A DNA stretch of 15,574 nucleotides from an uncultured Clostridia bacterium (lineage in GTDB: Bacteria > Bacillota > Clostridia > Oscillospirales > Ruminococcaceae). A program made the position numbers and the translations under genes. The DNA lies in NCBI GenBank assembly GCA_937891895.1, contig CALATN010000001.1, positions 1-15,574 on the forward strand, written 5' to 3'. Every line of letters starts with the position of its first letter. The first letter of the stretch is position 1. Below are positions 1-6,213 of the stretch, piece after piece. The notes beneath the pieces were generated by a model. It had not been told where the DNA came from, made no database searches, and saw nothing but the letters and a program-made list of their open reading frames with translations.

Positions 1-50
1 ATAATTATAGCAACATTAATTTCAATGAAGTATATGCAGACTATAATTAT
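1..50. repeat. 10-bp inverted repeat at the window edge
   Basis: The ten bases at 1-10 (ATAATTATAG) are the exact reverse complement of those at 41-50 (CTATAATTAT), with 30 bases between them. It lies just downstream of the Obg fragment on the minus strand, so it could be a weak hairpin there. The DNA is very AT-rich and the inner eight bases are self-complementary, so chance is a fair explanation. The repeat touches the window edge and might extend beyond it. Confidence 0.3.
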
Positions 51-95
51 CAGCCCCCAAAATGTATAACATAGCGATTATTTTTAAACTATTTA

Positions 96-560
96 TTATT
101 TAGTATATTCAAATTCATAATCTAGAATTCTAACTATATCTCCTTCTTGAATCCCCATTCTTTCTAATTCATCATCAATACCCATTCTTCTTAATTTATG
201 AGAAAATCTAATTAAAGCCTCCTCTGTATTAAAGTTAGTCATCATAAATAACTTCTCTACTTGTTCCCCTTTAATTACAAAAACTTTATTATCTTTAACA
301 ATAGTAAATGGCTTTTCTTTTTTAAATTTATAAAGAACATGACTCTCTTGTATTTCTGGTTCAAAAAGTACTTCTTCATCTGTACTCTTTACTAACTCTT
401 TTAATTTATTTATAACTTCTCCTGCAAATTTTCTTGCTTCAACATTTAATGAATAATCCTTAAAATATTCATTCCAAAATTCATCTTTACTTTCATAGTA
501 ACACCTATATTTTGAAATACTTATATGCAGCTGTATTCTGTTTCTTAGAGATAATATCAA
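96..560 (-). pseudogene. Obg-family GTPase, C-terminal (OCT) domain fragment
   Basis: The frame encodes about 154 residues from a TTG. The last ~75 match the C-terminal domain of Obg/CgtA GTPases as I know it: a KPFTI segment, then VEKLFMMTNFNTEEALIRF, then a glycine and leucine pattern ending GDIVRILDYEFEYTK. Obg proteins are usually ~430 residues, with an N-terminal glycine-rich Obg fold and a G domain carrying P-loop and NKxD motifs. None of that is present, so this is at most the last third of the gene. The intact protein acts in ribosome assembly and stringent control. Residues before about 30 (LRNRIQLHISISKY) do not look like Obg and probably lie across a junction. Base composition is far more AT-rich than the rest of the window, with A/T-ending codons nearly throughout. 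The TTG start has only a short GGGG upstream and is not convincing. It is a remnant or one side of an assembly join. Confidence 0.72.
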
Positions 561-589
561 CCCCGTACTACTGCTATTGCAAACAGCGT

Positions 590-1192
590 TTACCCCATAA
601 GAATTTTGCGATACAGTGCATAATATTCAGGGTATTGTTTTTTTGCATCAAATTTGCAAGCGCGTTCCTGGCACTTATCCCGGCTGATCAAATCAGTTTG
701 ACATATCACATCAATCGAAGATAGCACGCCTGGCAAATCATCACACGCTACAACAATTCCCGTATCCTCGCTAATAATTTCCGGGCTTCCCCCAGTTTGA
801 AACGTCACCACCGGTGTACCGCAGGCCAACGCCTCAATATTCACCGTCGGGAAAGTTTCTTCTCTTGTTGGATTTACAAAAACATCTGCCGCAGTGTAAA
901 CTTCCGCAAGCTCTTTTTGATCTTGGGTGCGATGAATTGAAATAATACTCTCTGGAAGTAATCCATCTACTTTATCATCTGTTCCTACTAATACAATCCG
1001 GTAATTATCCCGAATCTGTTTAGCAAGAGAACAGAACACATCCAAACCTTTGCGCTCTGACCAAACTGCAGCAACACCAAGGATAATTTTTTTATTTTCC
1101 ACGCAATACTTTTTGCGAAAATCGCTATGGGTAGCACGAAAAACATTTAAATCAATTCCATTATATATAATTTTGAGCGTGTTGTCAAGACA
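590..1192 (-). pseudogene. GT4-family glycosyltransferase, C-terminal half (5'-truncated)
   Basis: The open frame runs from just after an in-frame TAA (1193-1195) to a TAA at 590-592, 200 codons. It begins CLDNTLKIIYNGIDLNVF, which includes the YNGID motif normally found near the middle of GT4 retaining glycosyltransferases. It continues through GVAAVWSERKGLDVF and the nucleotide-sugar site EETFPTVNIEALACGTPVV, where the two glutamates form the EX7E motif. The C-terminal Rossmann half of the GT-B fold therefore looks complete, with no stops or frameshifts. The acceptor-binding N-terminal half (about 170-180 residues) is absent; a terminator and an intergenic region occupy its place. The first possible starts (for example the GTG at 1100-1102) lie inside the domain, so a functional enzyme is unlikely. 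Intact relatives act in exopolysaccharide or cell-surface glycan synthesis. Base composition resembles the core genes rather than the adjacent Obg fragment. Confidence 0.82.
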
Positions 1193-1199
1193 TTATACT

Positions 1200-1236
1200 A
1201 AAAAAACTTTCCCAAATTTTTAAATTTTGGGAAAGT
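1200..1236 (-). terminator. Strong Rho-independent terminator
   Basis: Arms 1206-1216 (ACTTTCCCAAA) and 1226-1236 (TTTGGGAAAGT) are perfectly complementary over 11 bases around a 9-base loop. On the minus strand the stem is followed by a run of T (positions 1205 down to 1200, continuous with the last stem base). The plus-strand side has no T run, so it works for minus-strand transcripts only. It lies directly upstream of the truncated glycosyltransferase and directly downstream of the promoter at 1292-1320. Confidence 0.85.
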
Positions 1237-1285
1237 CAAAATTACCAATTAAAGCATATTTTGCAGATACACTTTTGTTCAATAC
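1200..1285 (-). ncRNA. Candidate small RNA of about 85 nt
   Basis: A minus-strand promoter with its -10 box ending at 1292 would start transcription near 1285, and the intrinsic terminator ends near 1200. Together they define a free-standing unit of about 85 nt. The unit contains no credible open frame (GTG TAT CTG ... TAA gives seven codons without a ribosome binding site). The last ~37 nt would be the terminator hairpin, leaving about 48 nt of mostly unpaired 5' sequence, a layout shared by many bacterial small RNAs. I do not recognise a known RNA family. It could instead be the leader of a lost gene or a remnant of a mobile element. Confidence 0.35.
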
Positions 1286-1291
1286 AACCAC

Positions 1292-1320
1292 ATTATACAC
1301 CAAAATTCGCATTTGGTCAA
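1292..1320 (-). promoter_or_regulatory. Near-consensus sigma-A promoter
   Basis: On the minus strand, TTGACC (1320 down to 1315) is separated by exactly 17 bases from TATAAT (1297 down to 1292). This matches the housekeeping consensus at 11 of 12 positions with ideal spacing. It points toward the terminator at 1200-1236 and lies in non-coding DNA, which makes it more credible than the similar match at 1160-1188 inside the glycosyltransferase frame. Confidence 0.65.
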
Positions 1321-1506
1321 TACATATATCGTCAGCAATCGGCATAACATACAGAAAATGTGAGTGCATACTAAAAACTTAGCGTTTCTCCTCATAAGTA
1401 AATACTTGGAGTAATAAACAATTATTATAAATATGGCGTTTTTTATTCAAGCGAGCAAAGATGATATCATTTGATACTCAAACAGTAAGATATATTGTCA
1501 AATATT

Positions 1507-1543
1507 AAGAGCTGTTTTCTCACAAAATGGGAACTCAGCTCTT
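1507..1543 (-). terminator. Hairpin at the end of the nadE operon, probable terminator
   Basis: AAGAGCTG at 1507-1514 pairs perfectly with CAGCTCTT at 1536-1543, extended one pair by 1506/1544. Inside a two-by-two internal loop, 1517-1521 pairs with 1529-1533 (one G-T pair), leaving a 7-base loop. It begins about 40 bases past the nadE stop codon, where an operon terminator would be expected. The tract after the stem on the minus strand (AATATTTGAC) is only moderately T-rich, and the plus side (ATTTTGC) is similar, so termination may be inefficient or bidirectional. Confidence 0.55.
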
Positions 1544-1582
1544 ATTTTGCAATATGAAGCGCTTACGGCAGTATATGCGTGT

Positions 1583-2323
1583 TTATTCTAATAATGTCGG
1601 TTGAAATTTCTTAATTTCTGTCCGTTTATGTTGGCTTGCTTTGTGCATACAATTAATAATCTGTTTCTTGTCTTCAGGTATATTTTTGCCGAAAAGATAT
1701 GCGTCCAGCTCGGCATAGGTTACACCCATTTCATTTTCATCAATTTGGCCGTCAAAAAGTGCAGCGGACGGTGCCTTATCAATGACACAATCCGGTGCTT
1801 TCAGATAACGTAAAAATTCATATATTTCCGTCACAGTAAGGTCTGCAATAGGATTAAAGTCATAAGCACCGTCACCCCACTTGGTAAAATAACCGACATA
1901 GGTTTCGCTGCGATTTCCAGTGCCTGCAACCAATCTGTTTTCAGCGGCAGCAATTGCATACAATGTGAGCATACGCAGCCGTGGTGCTATATTGGCAAGC
2001 GATGCCGCATTCATATCAGCAACACCCTCAAGTGCCTTTAATTCTGCTTCTTTTACAGGTGTTAAGTCAACCGTGCGGGTTTCAATATCATATCGGACAG
2101 CAACCTCATTGGCATCAACTGTATCTTGTGTGTAATTACGCTTTGATGTACACGGCAAAATAATTCCTACTGTGTTATCACAAGCTGCCTTGCAAAGAAT
2201 ACCAACAAGAGCACTGTCTTTGCCGCCGCTGTTGCCGAAAACAATGCCTTCTGCACCGCTTGATGATAAAACCATCCTTATGAAATCTACTCTATTTTTA
2301 AATTCTGCTTTGTAATCACGCAT
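1583..2323 (-). CDS. nadE: NH3-dependent NAD(+) synthetase
   Basis: It catalyses the last step of NAD synthesis, amidating nicotinic acid adenine dinucleotide with ammonia via an adenylylated intermediate, in the cytoplasm. The protein has 246 residues, the length of the ammonia-using short form, with no N-terminal glutaminase (nitrilase) domain. The ATP-pyrophosphatase loop GNSGGKDSALVG is at residues 30-41. A lysine takes the variable position of SGGxDS, which I associate with clostridial homologues. The segment AGTGNRSETYVGYFTKWGDGAYDFNPI contains the conserved substrate-binding stretch of the family. The ATG is preceded by GGGAG (2333-2337), nine bases away. It starts 15 bases after the asnB stop, is the last gene of the run, and is followed by the hairpin at 1507-1543. 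Lacking its own glutaminase, it needs free ammonia; the upstream genes are mostly glutamine-dependent enzymes. Confidence 0.95.
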   Translation of the reverse strand: MRDYKAEFKNRVDFIRMVLSSSGAEGIVFGNSGGKDSALVGILCKAACDNTVGIILPCTSKRNYTQDTVDANEVAVRYDIETRTVDLTPVKEAELKALEGVADMNAASLANIAPRLRMLTLYAIAAAENRLVAGTGNRSETYVGYFTKWGDGAYDFNPIADLTVTEIYEFLRYLKAPDCVIDKAPSAALFDGQIDENEMGVTYAELDAYLFGKNIPEDKKQIINCMHKASQHKRTEIKKFQPTLLE

Positions 2324-2338
2324 ATGAAACAGCTCCCT

Positions 2339-4207
2339 TTACATATTAACTGATGTACTTCCTGTATTGGCTTTATCGTCAAAAAACTGTTTGTACCATA
2401 CAATAAAAGTATAAATTGTCCAGATTTTTCTGCTTGTATCTGCTTTGCCTGATTTATGCAGGTCAAGCAGCGCTAAAATTATATCGGTATGGAAAAATTT
2501 TTGACCTATATCTGAAGTAAACGCTTCTTTTACAATGTTGTAATATTTTTCTTCCCTCAGCCAGACTCGTATCGGTATCGGAAAACCAAGCTTGTCCCTT
2601 TCTGCCGTGACCTTCGGCAGCCTTTTTCCCGCCGCTTTTCGCAGTGCAATTTTTGTAGTTGATGCGTCTGCTCTATATTCGGCAGGAATACAGGACGCAA
2701 GCTTCATCACTTCCTTGTCGAGAAAAGGAACACGCAATTCCAAAGAATTTGCCATACTGGTTTTATCTGCTTTAAGCAGAATATCCCCTGTCATCCACAT
2801 ATTTATATCAAGATACTGCATTTTTGTTACAGCGTCCTTATCTTTGACGTCCGAATAAAGCTCTGCGCAGAGAACGCTCGGTTCGGGTGCTTTTTTAGCT
2901 GATTCGCTTTTCAGAATTTTATTCCGTTCCTTATACGAAAATATTTTAGCATTGCCGATGTAATATTCTTCGATTGTTTTACCCCGTCTGACAAGATAGT
3001 TAATTCCCCGTCTTGCAGGAAGGTTCTCACAAAGCTTTGAGATGAAACGTCGTATACTCATCGGCAGCCTGTCATAAGGAGTCAATGTAAGCGGCTCCTG
3101 ATATATGCGGTATCCGCCAAACAGTTCATCTGCTCCTTCGCCCGACATTACAACCTTAACGTGCTTCCTTGCAAGCTTACTTACAAAATAAAGCGCAATT
3201 GCAGAGGGGTCTGCCAACGGTTCATCCATATGGTACTGAATCTTTGCAAATTCGTTCCAGTATTCTTCGGGAGTAATGACCTTTTCGATATTTTCTGCTC
3301 CGATAGCTTCCGCAAACTCCTTTGCATAGCTGATTTCGTTATATATTTTTTCGTCAGAGCTTTCAAAACCGACAGTAAAGGTCTTACTTGCGTTTGCAGC
3401 TTCTGCAATATAGCTTGAATCGATTCCGCCCGACAAAAATGCTCCAACCTCCACATCTGCGATTTTATGTGCGGAAACAGACTCCCGTATAGCTTTATCC
3501 GTCATATCCGCAAAGTGTTCAAGAGAGCCTGTTAGCTCATTGAATTCAGGCTTCCAATATCTTGTTACTTCAAGCTTATTATTCTTGAAAATCATATAAT
3601 GAGCAGGCGGAAGCTTATATACATTTTTAAAGAATGTTTCTGTTAAAGGAGAATATTGAAAGGATAGGTAGTGTCCCAACACTTCTTCGTTAAACTCCTT
3701 TCTGAAGCAGGGGTGTTCCTGAAACGCTTTTATCTCCGAAGCAAATAAAAGGCTGTCCTTCTGAAAGGTATAGTATAACGGCTTTATACCGAACATATCT
3801 CTGGCAGCAAACAGCTCCTTGCTATTCAAGTCAAAGATTACAAATGCAAACATACCTCGAAGCTTTAAAACAAGCTCAGAACCCCACTGTTCATATCCGT
3901 GAAGCAGAACCTCACTGTCGGAATTGTTTGCAAAGCGATGTCCGTCCGACATAAGCTCTGCACGCAACTCCCTGTAATTATATATTTCACCGTTGAAAAC
4001 GAGAACCAGTGACCTGTCCTCGTTGAACATCGGCTGATTACCCTCGGAAAGGTCGATAATACTCAGCCTGCGGAAGCCAAGAGCAATATCATCATTTACA
4101 AATTTGCCAGAATCGTCAGGTCCTCTGTGGATTATACGGTTCATCATTTTTTCAAGGACAGTACCGTCATCATTTATCAGGTTTGTAAAGCCTGCAAAAC
4201 CGCACAT
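2339..4207 (-). CDS. asnB: Glutamine-dependent asparagine synthetase family protein; possible mDAP amidotransferase
   Basis: The 622-residue protein has a class II glutaminase domain beginning MCGFAG, with catalytic Cys2 exposed after methionine removal. Further glutaminase motifs are RGPDDSG (28-34), FRRLSIIDL and FNGEIYN (71-77). A synthetase domain follows, with the PP-loop SGGIDSS at 259-265, then SGEGADELFGGY and a C-terminal LELRVPFLDKEV segment. The family moves glutamine amide nitrogen to aspartate using ATP. The length and segments such as YIGNAKIF and MTGDILLKADK follow the long Bacillus subtilis AsnB type as I remember it (about 630 residues), rather than E. coli AsnB (about 554). 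That Bacillus enzyme amidates meso-diaminopimelate in peptidoglycan precursors. The gene directly follows dapL and dapF, which fits that role, but ordinary asparagine synthesis is equally compatible with the sequence. It starts two bases after the dapL stop, and GAGGTG (4213-4218) within the end of dapL is its ribosome binding site. Confidence 0.93.
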   Translation of the reverse strand: MCGFAGFTNLINDDGTVLEKMMNRIIHRGPDDSGKFVNDDIALGFRRLSIIDLSEGNQPMFNEDRSLVLVFNGEIYNYRELRAELMSDGHRFANNSDSEVLLHGYEQWGSELVLKLRGMFAFVIFDLNSKELFAARDMFGIKPLYYTFQKDSLLFASEIKAFQEHPCFRKEFNEEVLGHYLSFQYSPLTETFFKNVYKLPPAHYMIFKNNKLEVTRYWKPEFNELTGSLEHFADMTDKAIRESVSAHKIADVEVGAFLSGGIDSSYIAEAANASKTFTVGFESSDEKIYNEISYAKEFAEAIGAENIEKVITPEEYWNEFAKIQYHMDEPLADPSAIALYFVSKLARKHVKVVMSGEGADELFGGYRIYQEPLTLTPYDRLPMSIRRFISKLCENLPARRGINYLVRRGKTIEEYYIGNAKIFSYKERNKILKSESAKKAPEPSVLCAELYSDVKDKDAVTKMQYLDINMWMTGDILLKADKTSMANSLELRVPFLDKEVMKLASCIPAEYRADASTTKIALRKAAGKRLPKVTAERDKLGFPIPIRVWLREEKYYNIVKEAFTSDIGQKFFHTDIILALLDLHKSGKADTSRKIWTIYTFIVWYKQFFDDKANTGSTSVNM

Positions 4208-4209
4208 AC

Positions 4210-5415
4210 TTACACCTCGTTTTTCTTCGCTTTACCCAACAGCCCTGATAAACGGCGGGCAGCTTCCTTTGTGTCCTCGGGATTTCCGAAGGTTGAAAAA
4301 CGGAAATAGCCTTCGCCGCACTTGCCAAATCCCTCGCCCGGAGTACCTACGACTTGAATTTCATTCAGCAGGTAATCGAAAAATTCCCAGCTTCTCATTC
4401 CGTCAGGACACTTCATCCAGATATACGGTGCATTTTTTCCGCCGCAATACCATATTCCAAGCTCATCAAGTGCTTTCATAAGGCAGGCGGCATTCTCCTT
4501 GTATATTCTGATATTATTATGAATCTGTTTCTGTCCCTCAGGGGTGAACACAGCCGCCGCACCTTTCTGAATGATGTACGAAACGCCGTTTGTTTTTGTG
4601 GTACGGTTGCGTACCCACATAGTATTGAAATTCATTCCCTTCCGTTCAAGCTCCTTGGGAATAATCGTGTAACCAAGACGTGTTCCGGTAAAGCCAGCTG
4701 TTTTTGACAGCGAGCAAATTTCAATCGCACAGGTGCGTGCACCTTCAATTTCAAATATGCTGTGGGGAAGCGCGTCATCTTCGATGAACGCTTCATATGC
4801 GGCGTCAAAAAGAATTACCGCTCCATTATCATTTGCATAATCAACCCACTTTTTCAGCTGTTCACGATTAAACACCGCTCCTGTCGGGTTGTTCGGAGAG
4901 CATATATAAAGAATATCTGCTTTAATAATATCATCGGGCAGCGGCAGGAAGCCGTTATCGATCCCTGAAGCAAAATGCTGAATTTTTCTTCCGCTCATAA
5001 CGTTTGCGTCAACATATGCGGGATATGCGGGCTCAATTACAAGAGAGGTATTCTCACGGTCAAACAAATCGAGAATGTCACCCAGCTCGTCGCTTGCACC
5101 GCTTGAAACGAAAACCTCATCGGGGGAAAGCTTTACGTTTCTGTTTCCATAATATGCGGCAATTGCTTCTCTGAGAAATTCCGCACCGCATTCAGGCATA
5201 TAGCCGTGAAAGGTTGCTGCCTGCGCCTGGTCGTCAACAGCTTCGTGAAGCGCCTTGATTACAGATTCACAAAGCGGCAGCGATACATCGCCTATGCCCA
5301 TTCTGTACAGGTGTGCGTTGGGGTGTTCGCTTAAATATGCTTTGGTTTTTTGTGCTATGTTATAAAAAAGATAAGAATCCTTAAGGTCTGAATAAAAAAG
5401 ATTTGGAGTAATCAT
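4210..5415 (-). CDS. dapL: LL-diaminopimelate aminotransferase
   Basis: This is a fold-type I PLP aminotransferase of 401 residues. It converts tetrahydrodipicolinate to LL-diaminopimelate in one step with glutamate as amino donor, bypassing the succinylase or acetylase branches. Diagnostic features are the N-terminal GIGDVSLPLCESVIKAL (residues 40-56), TFHGYMPECGAEFLREAI (68-85), SPNNPTG (173-179) and the PLP lysine in SLSKTAGFTGTRLGY (Lys238). C-terminal segments TPGEGFGKCGEGYFRFS are also typical. Its ATG overlaps the dapF stop by four bases (ATGA), and AAGGAG (5426-5431) lies ten bases upstream, so translation is probably coupled to dapF. DapL makes the substrate of DapF, so the two genes encode consecutive steps leading to meso-diaminopimelate for lysine and cell wall. 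Assignment as DapL rather than a generic aspartate aminotransferase is supported by the motifs and the dapF neighbour. Confidence 0.93.
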   Translation of the reverse strand: MITPNLFYSDLKDSYLFYNIAQKTKAYLSEHPNAHLYRMGIGDVSLPLCESVIKALHEAVDDQAQAATFHGYMPECGAEFLREAIAAYYGNRNVKLSPDEVFVSSGASDELGDILDLFDRENTSLVIEPAYPAYVDANVMSGRKIQHFASGIDNGFLPLPDDIIKADILYICSPNNPTGAVFNREQLKKWVDYANDNGAVILFDAAYEAFIEDDALPHSIFEIEGARTCAIEICSLSKTAGFTGTRLGYTIIPKELERKGMNFNTMWVRNRTTKTNGVSYIIQKGAAAVFTPEGQKQIHNNIRIYKENAACLMKALDELGIWYCGGKNAPYIWMKCPDGMRSWEFFDYLLNEIQVVGTPGEGFGKCGEGYFRFSTFGNPEDTKEAARRLSGLLGKAKKNEV

Positions 5416-6200
5416 ATTCCCGTTTCTCCTTCATAAATTGTTTCAGCAGGTCCTGTCATTGTTACTTTGAAATTGTCATCAACATTTATTTTTAGCGTTC
5501 CTCCGTCAAGAATAACCGAGATATCTTCATTGTGCTTACAGAAGCCCTTGCTTACAGCCGCAGAAGCAGATGCGCACGCACCGGTACCGCACGCCATTGT
5601 AATACCGCTGCCTCTTTCCCAGACTCTCATCCGCAGAGTATGGCTGTCAATAACCTGAACAAATTCAGCATTCACTCCATCGGGAAAGGCTTTGTGGTGC
5701 TCAACCGCAGGACCGATTTCTTCAAGCGAAACAGACTCAATGTCAGGTACGAAAGTTACCGCGTGAGGATTGCCGACGGAAACAGGAGTGCAGCATATAT
5801 CAGTTGTTCCTGCCATAAGGTGCATATCATTGCCTATCTCAACAATTCCCATATCAACGGAAACACTTTTTACCCTGCCGCCCAAAACCGTCAGGTCGAG
5901 AGTTTTGATTCCTGACAAGGTTTCGATTTTCAGTCGGGTTTTATCGGTATAACCCTTATCATAAACATACTTTCCCACACAGCGTATACCGTTCCCGCAC
6001 ATTTTCGCTTCGCTTCCGTCCGCATTGAAAATACGCATTTTAAAATCCGCTGTATCTGACGGTGAAATCCATATCATACCGTCTGAACCCGCTCCGAAAT
6101 GTCTTTCCGAAAGCTTTACGGAAAGCTCCGACGGATTGACAGGCTCACCGTAAACATATAAATAGTCGTTTCCGAGTCCGTGCATTTTTGTGAAATGCAT
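5412..6200 (-). CDS. dapF: Diaminopimelate epimerase
   Basis: It is a cofactor-independent epimerase interconverting LL- and meso-diaminopimelate, giving the lysine precursor and peptidoglycan cross-linking residue. The 262-residue protein has the two-fold DapF layout. It opens FTKMHGLGNDYLYV; the first catalytic cysteine is in MCGNGIRCVGKYV (Cys68) and the second in ACGTGACASA (Cys204). GNPHAV and ERGSG, also typical of the family, are present. The frame is open eight codons further upstream (starting MINNGG), but I chose the ATG at 6200. DapF proteins begin this way, and a perfect GGAGGTG (6206-6212) lies five bases before it. The upstream alternative would overlap carB. The gene begins 13 bases after the carB stop and ends overlapping dapL. 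Confidence 0.95.
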   Translation of the reverse strand: MHFTKMHGLGNDYLYVYGEPVNPSELSVKLSERHFGAGSDGMIWISPSDTADFKMRIFNADGSEAKMCGNGIRCVGKYVYDKGYTDKTRLKIETLSGIKTLDLTVLGGRVKSVSVDMGIVEIGNDMHLMAGTTDICCTPVSVGNPHAVTFVPDIESVSLEEIGPAVEHHKAFPDGVNAEFVQVIDSHTLRMRVWERGSGITMACGTGACASASAAVSKGFCKHNEDISVILDGGTLKINVDDNFKVTMTGPAETIYEGETGI

Positions 6201-6205
6201 AATAG

Positions 6206-6212
6206 CACCTCC
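6206..6212 (-). promoter_or_regulatory. Ribosome binding site of dapF
   Basis: GGAGGTG on the minus strand lies five bases before the ATG at 6198-6200 and fixes the dapF start. The upstream in-frame alternative at 6224 would place this strong site inside the coding sequence. Confidence 0.85.
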
Positions 6213-6213
6213 A

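Larger units (their letters stand above)
1193..1582. other. 390-base stretch without a gene
   Basis: I see no protein-coding gene here on either strand. It contains an intrinsic terminator (1200-1236), a near-consensus minus-strand promoter (1292-1320), and a long hairpin after nadE (1507-1543). Between 1321 and 1506 it is AT-rich and unremarkable apart from a 10-base palindrome ATGATATCAT at 1461-1470. The longest plus-strand frame noticed starts ATGGCG at 1433 and stops after 13 codons without a ribosome binding site. I found no tRNA, riboswitch or CRISPR-like repeat. Confidence 0.6.

Noticed and set aside
512..724. Plus-strand frame of 70 codons across the Obg and glycosyltransferase fragments
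   Set aside because: It spans the composition junction, has no ribosome binding site or recognisable motif, and is antisense to the end of the glycosyltransferase.
1461..1470. Palindrome ATGATATCAT as an operator
   Set aside because: It does not extend beyond ten bases, lies in AT-rich DNA, and is not placed near a convincing promoter.
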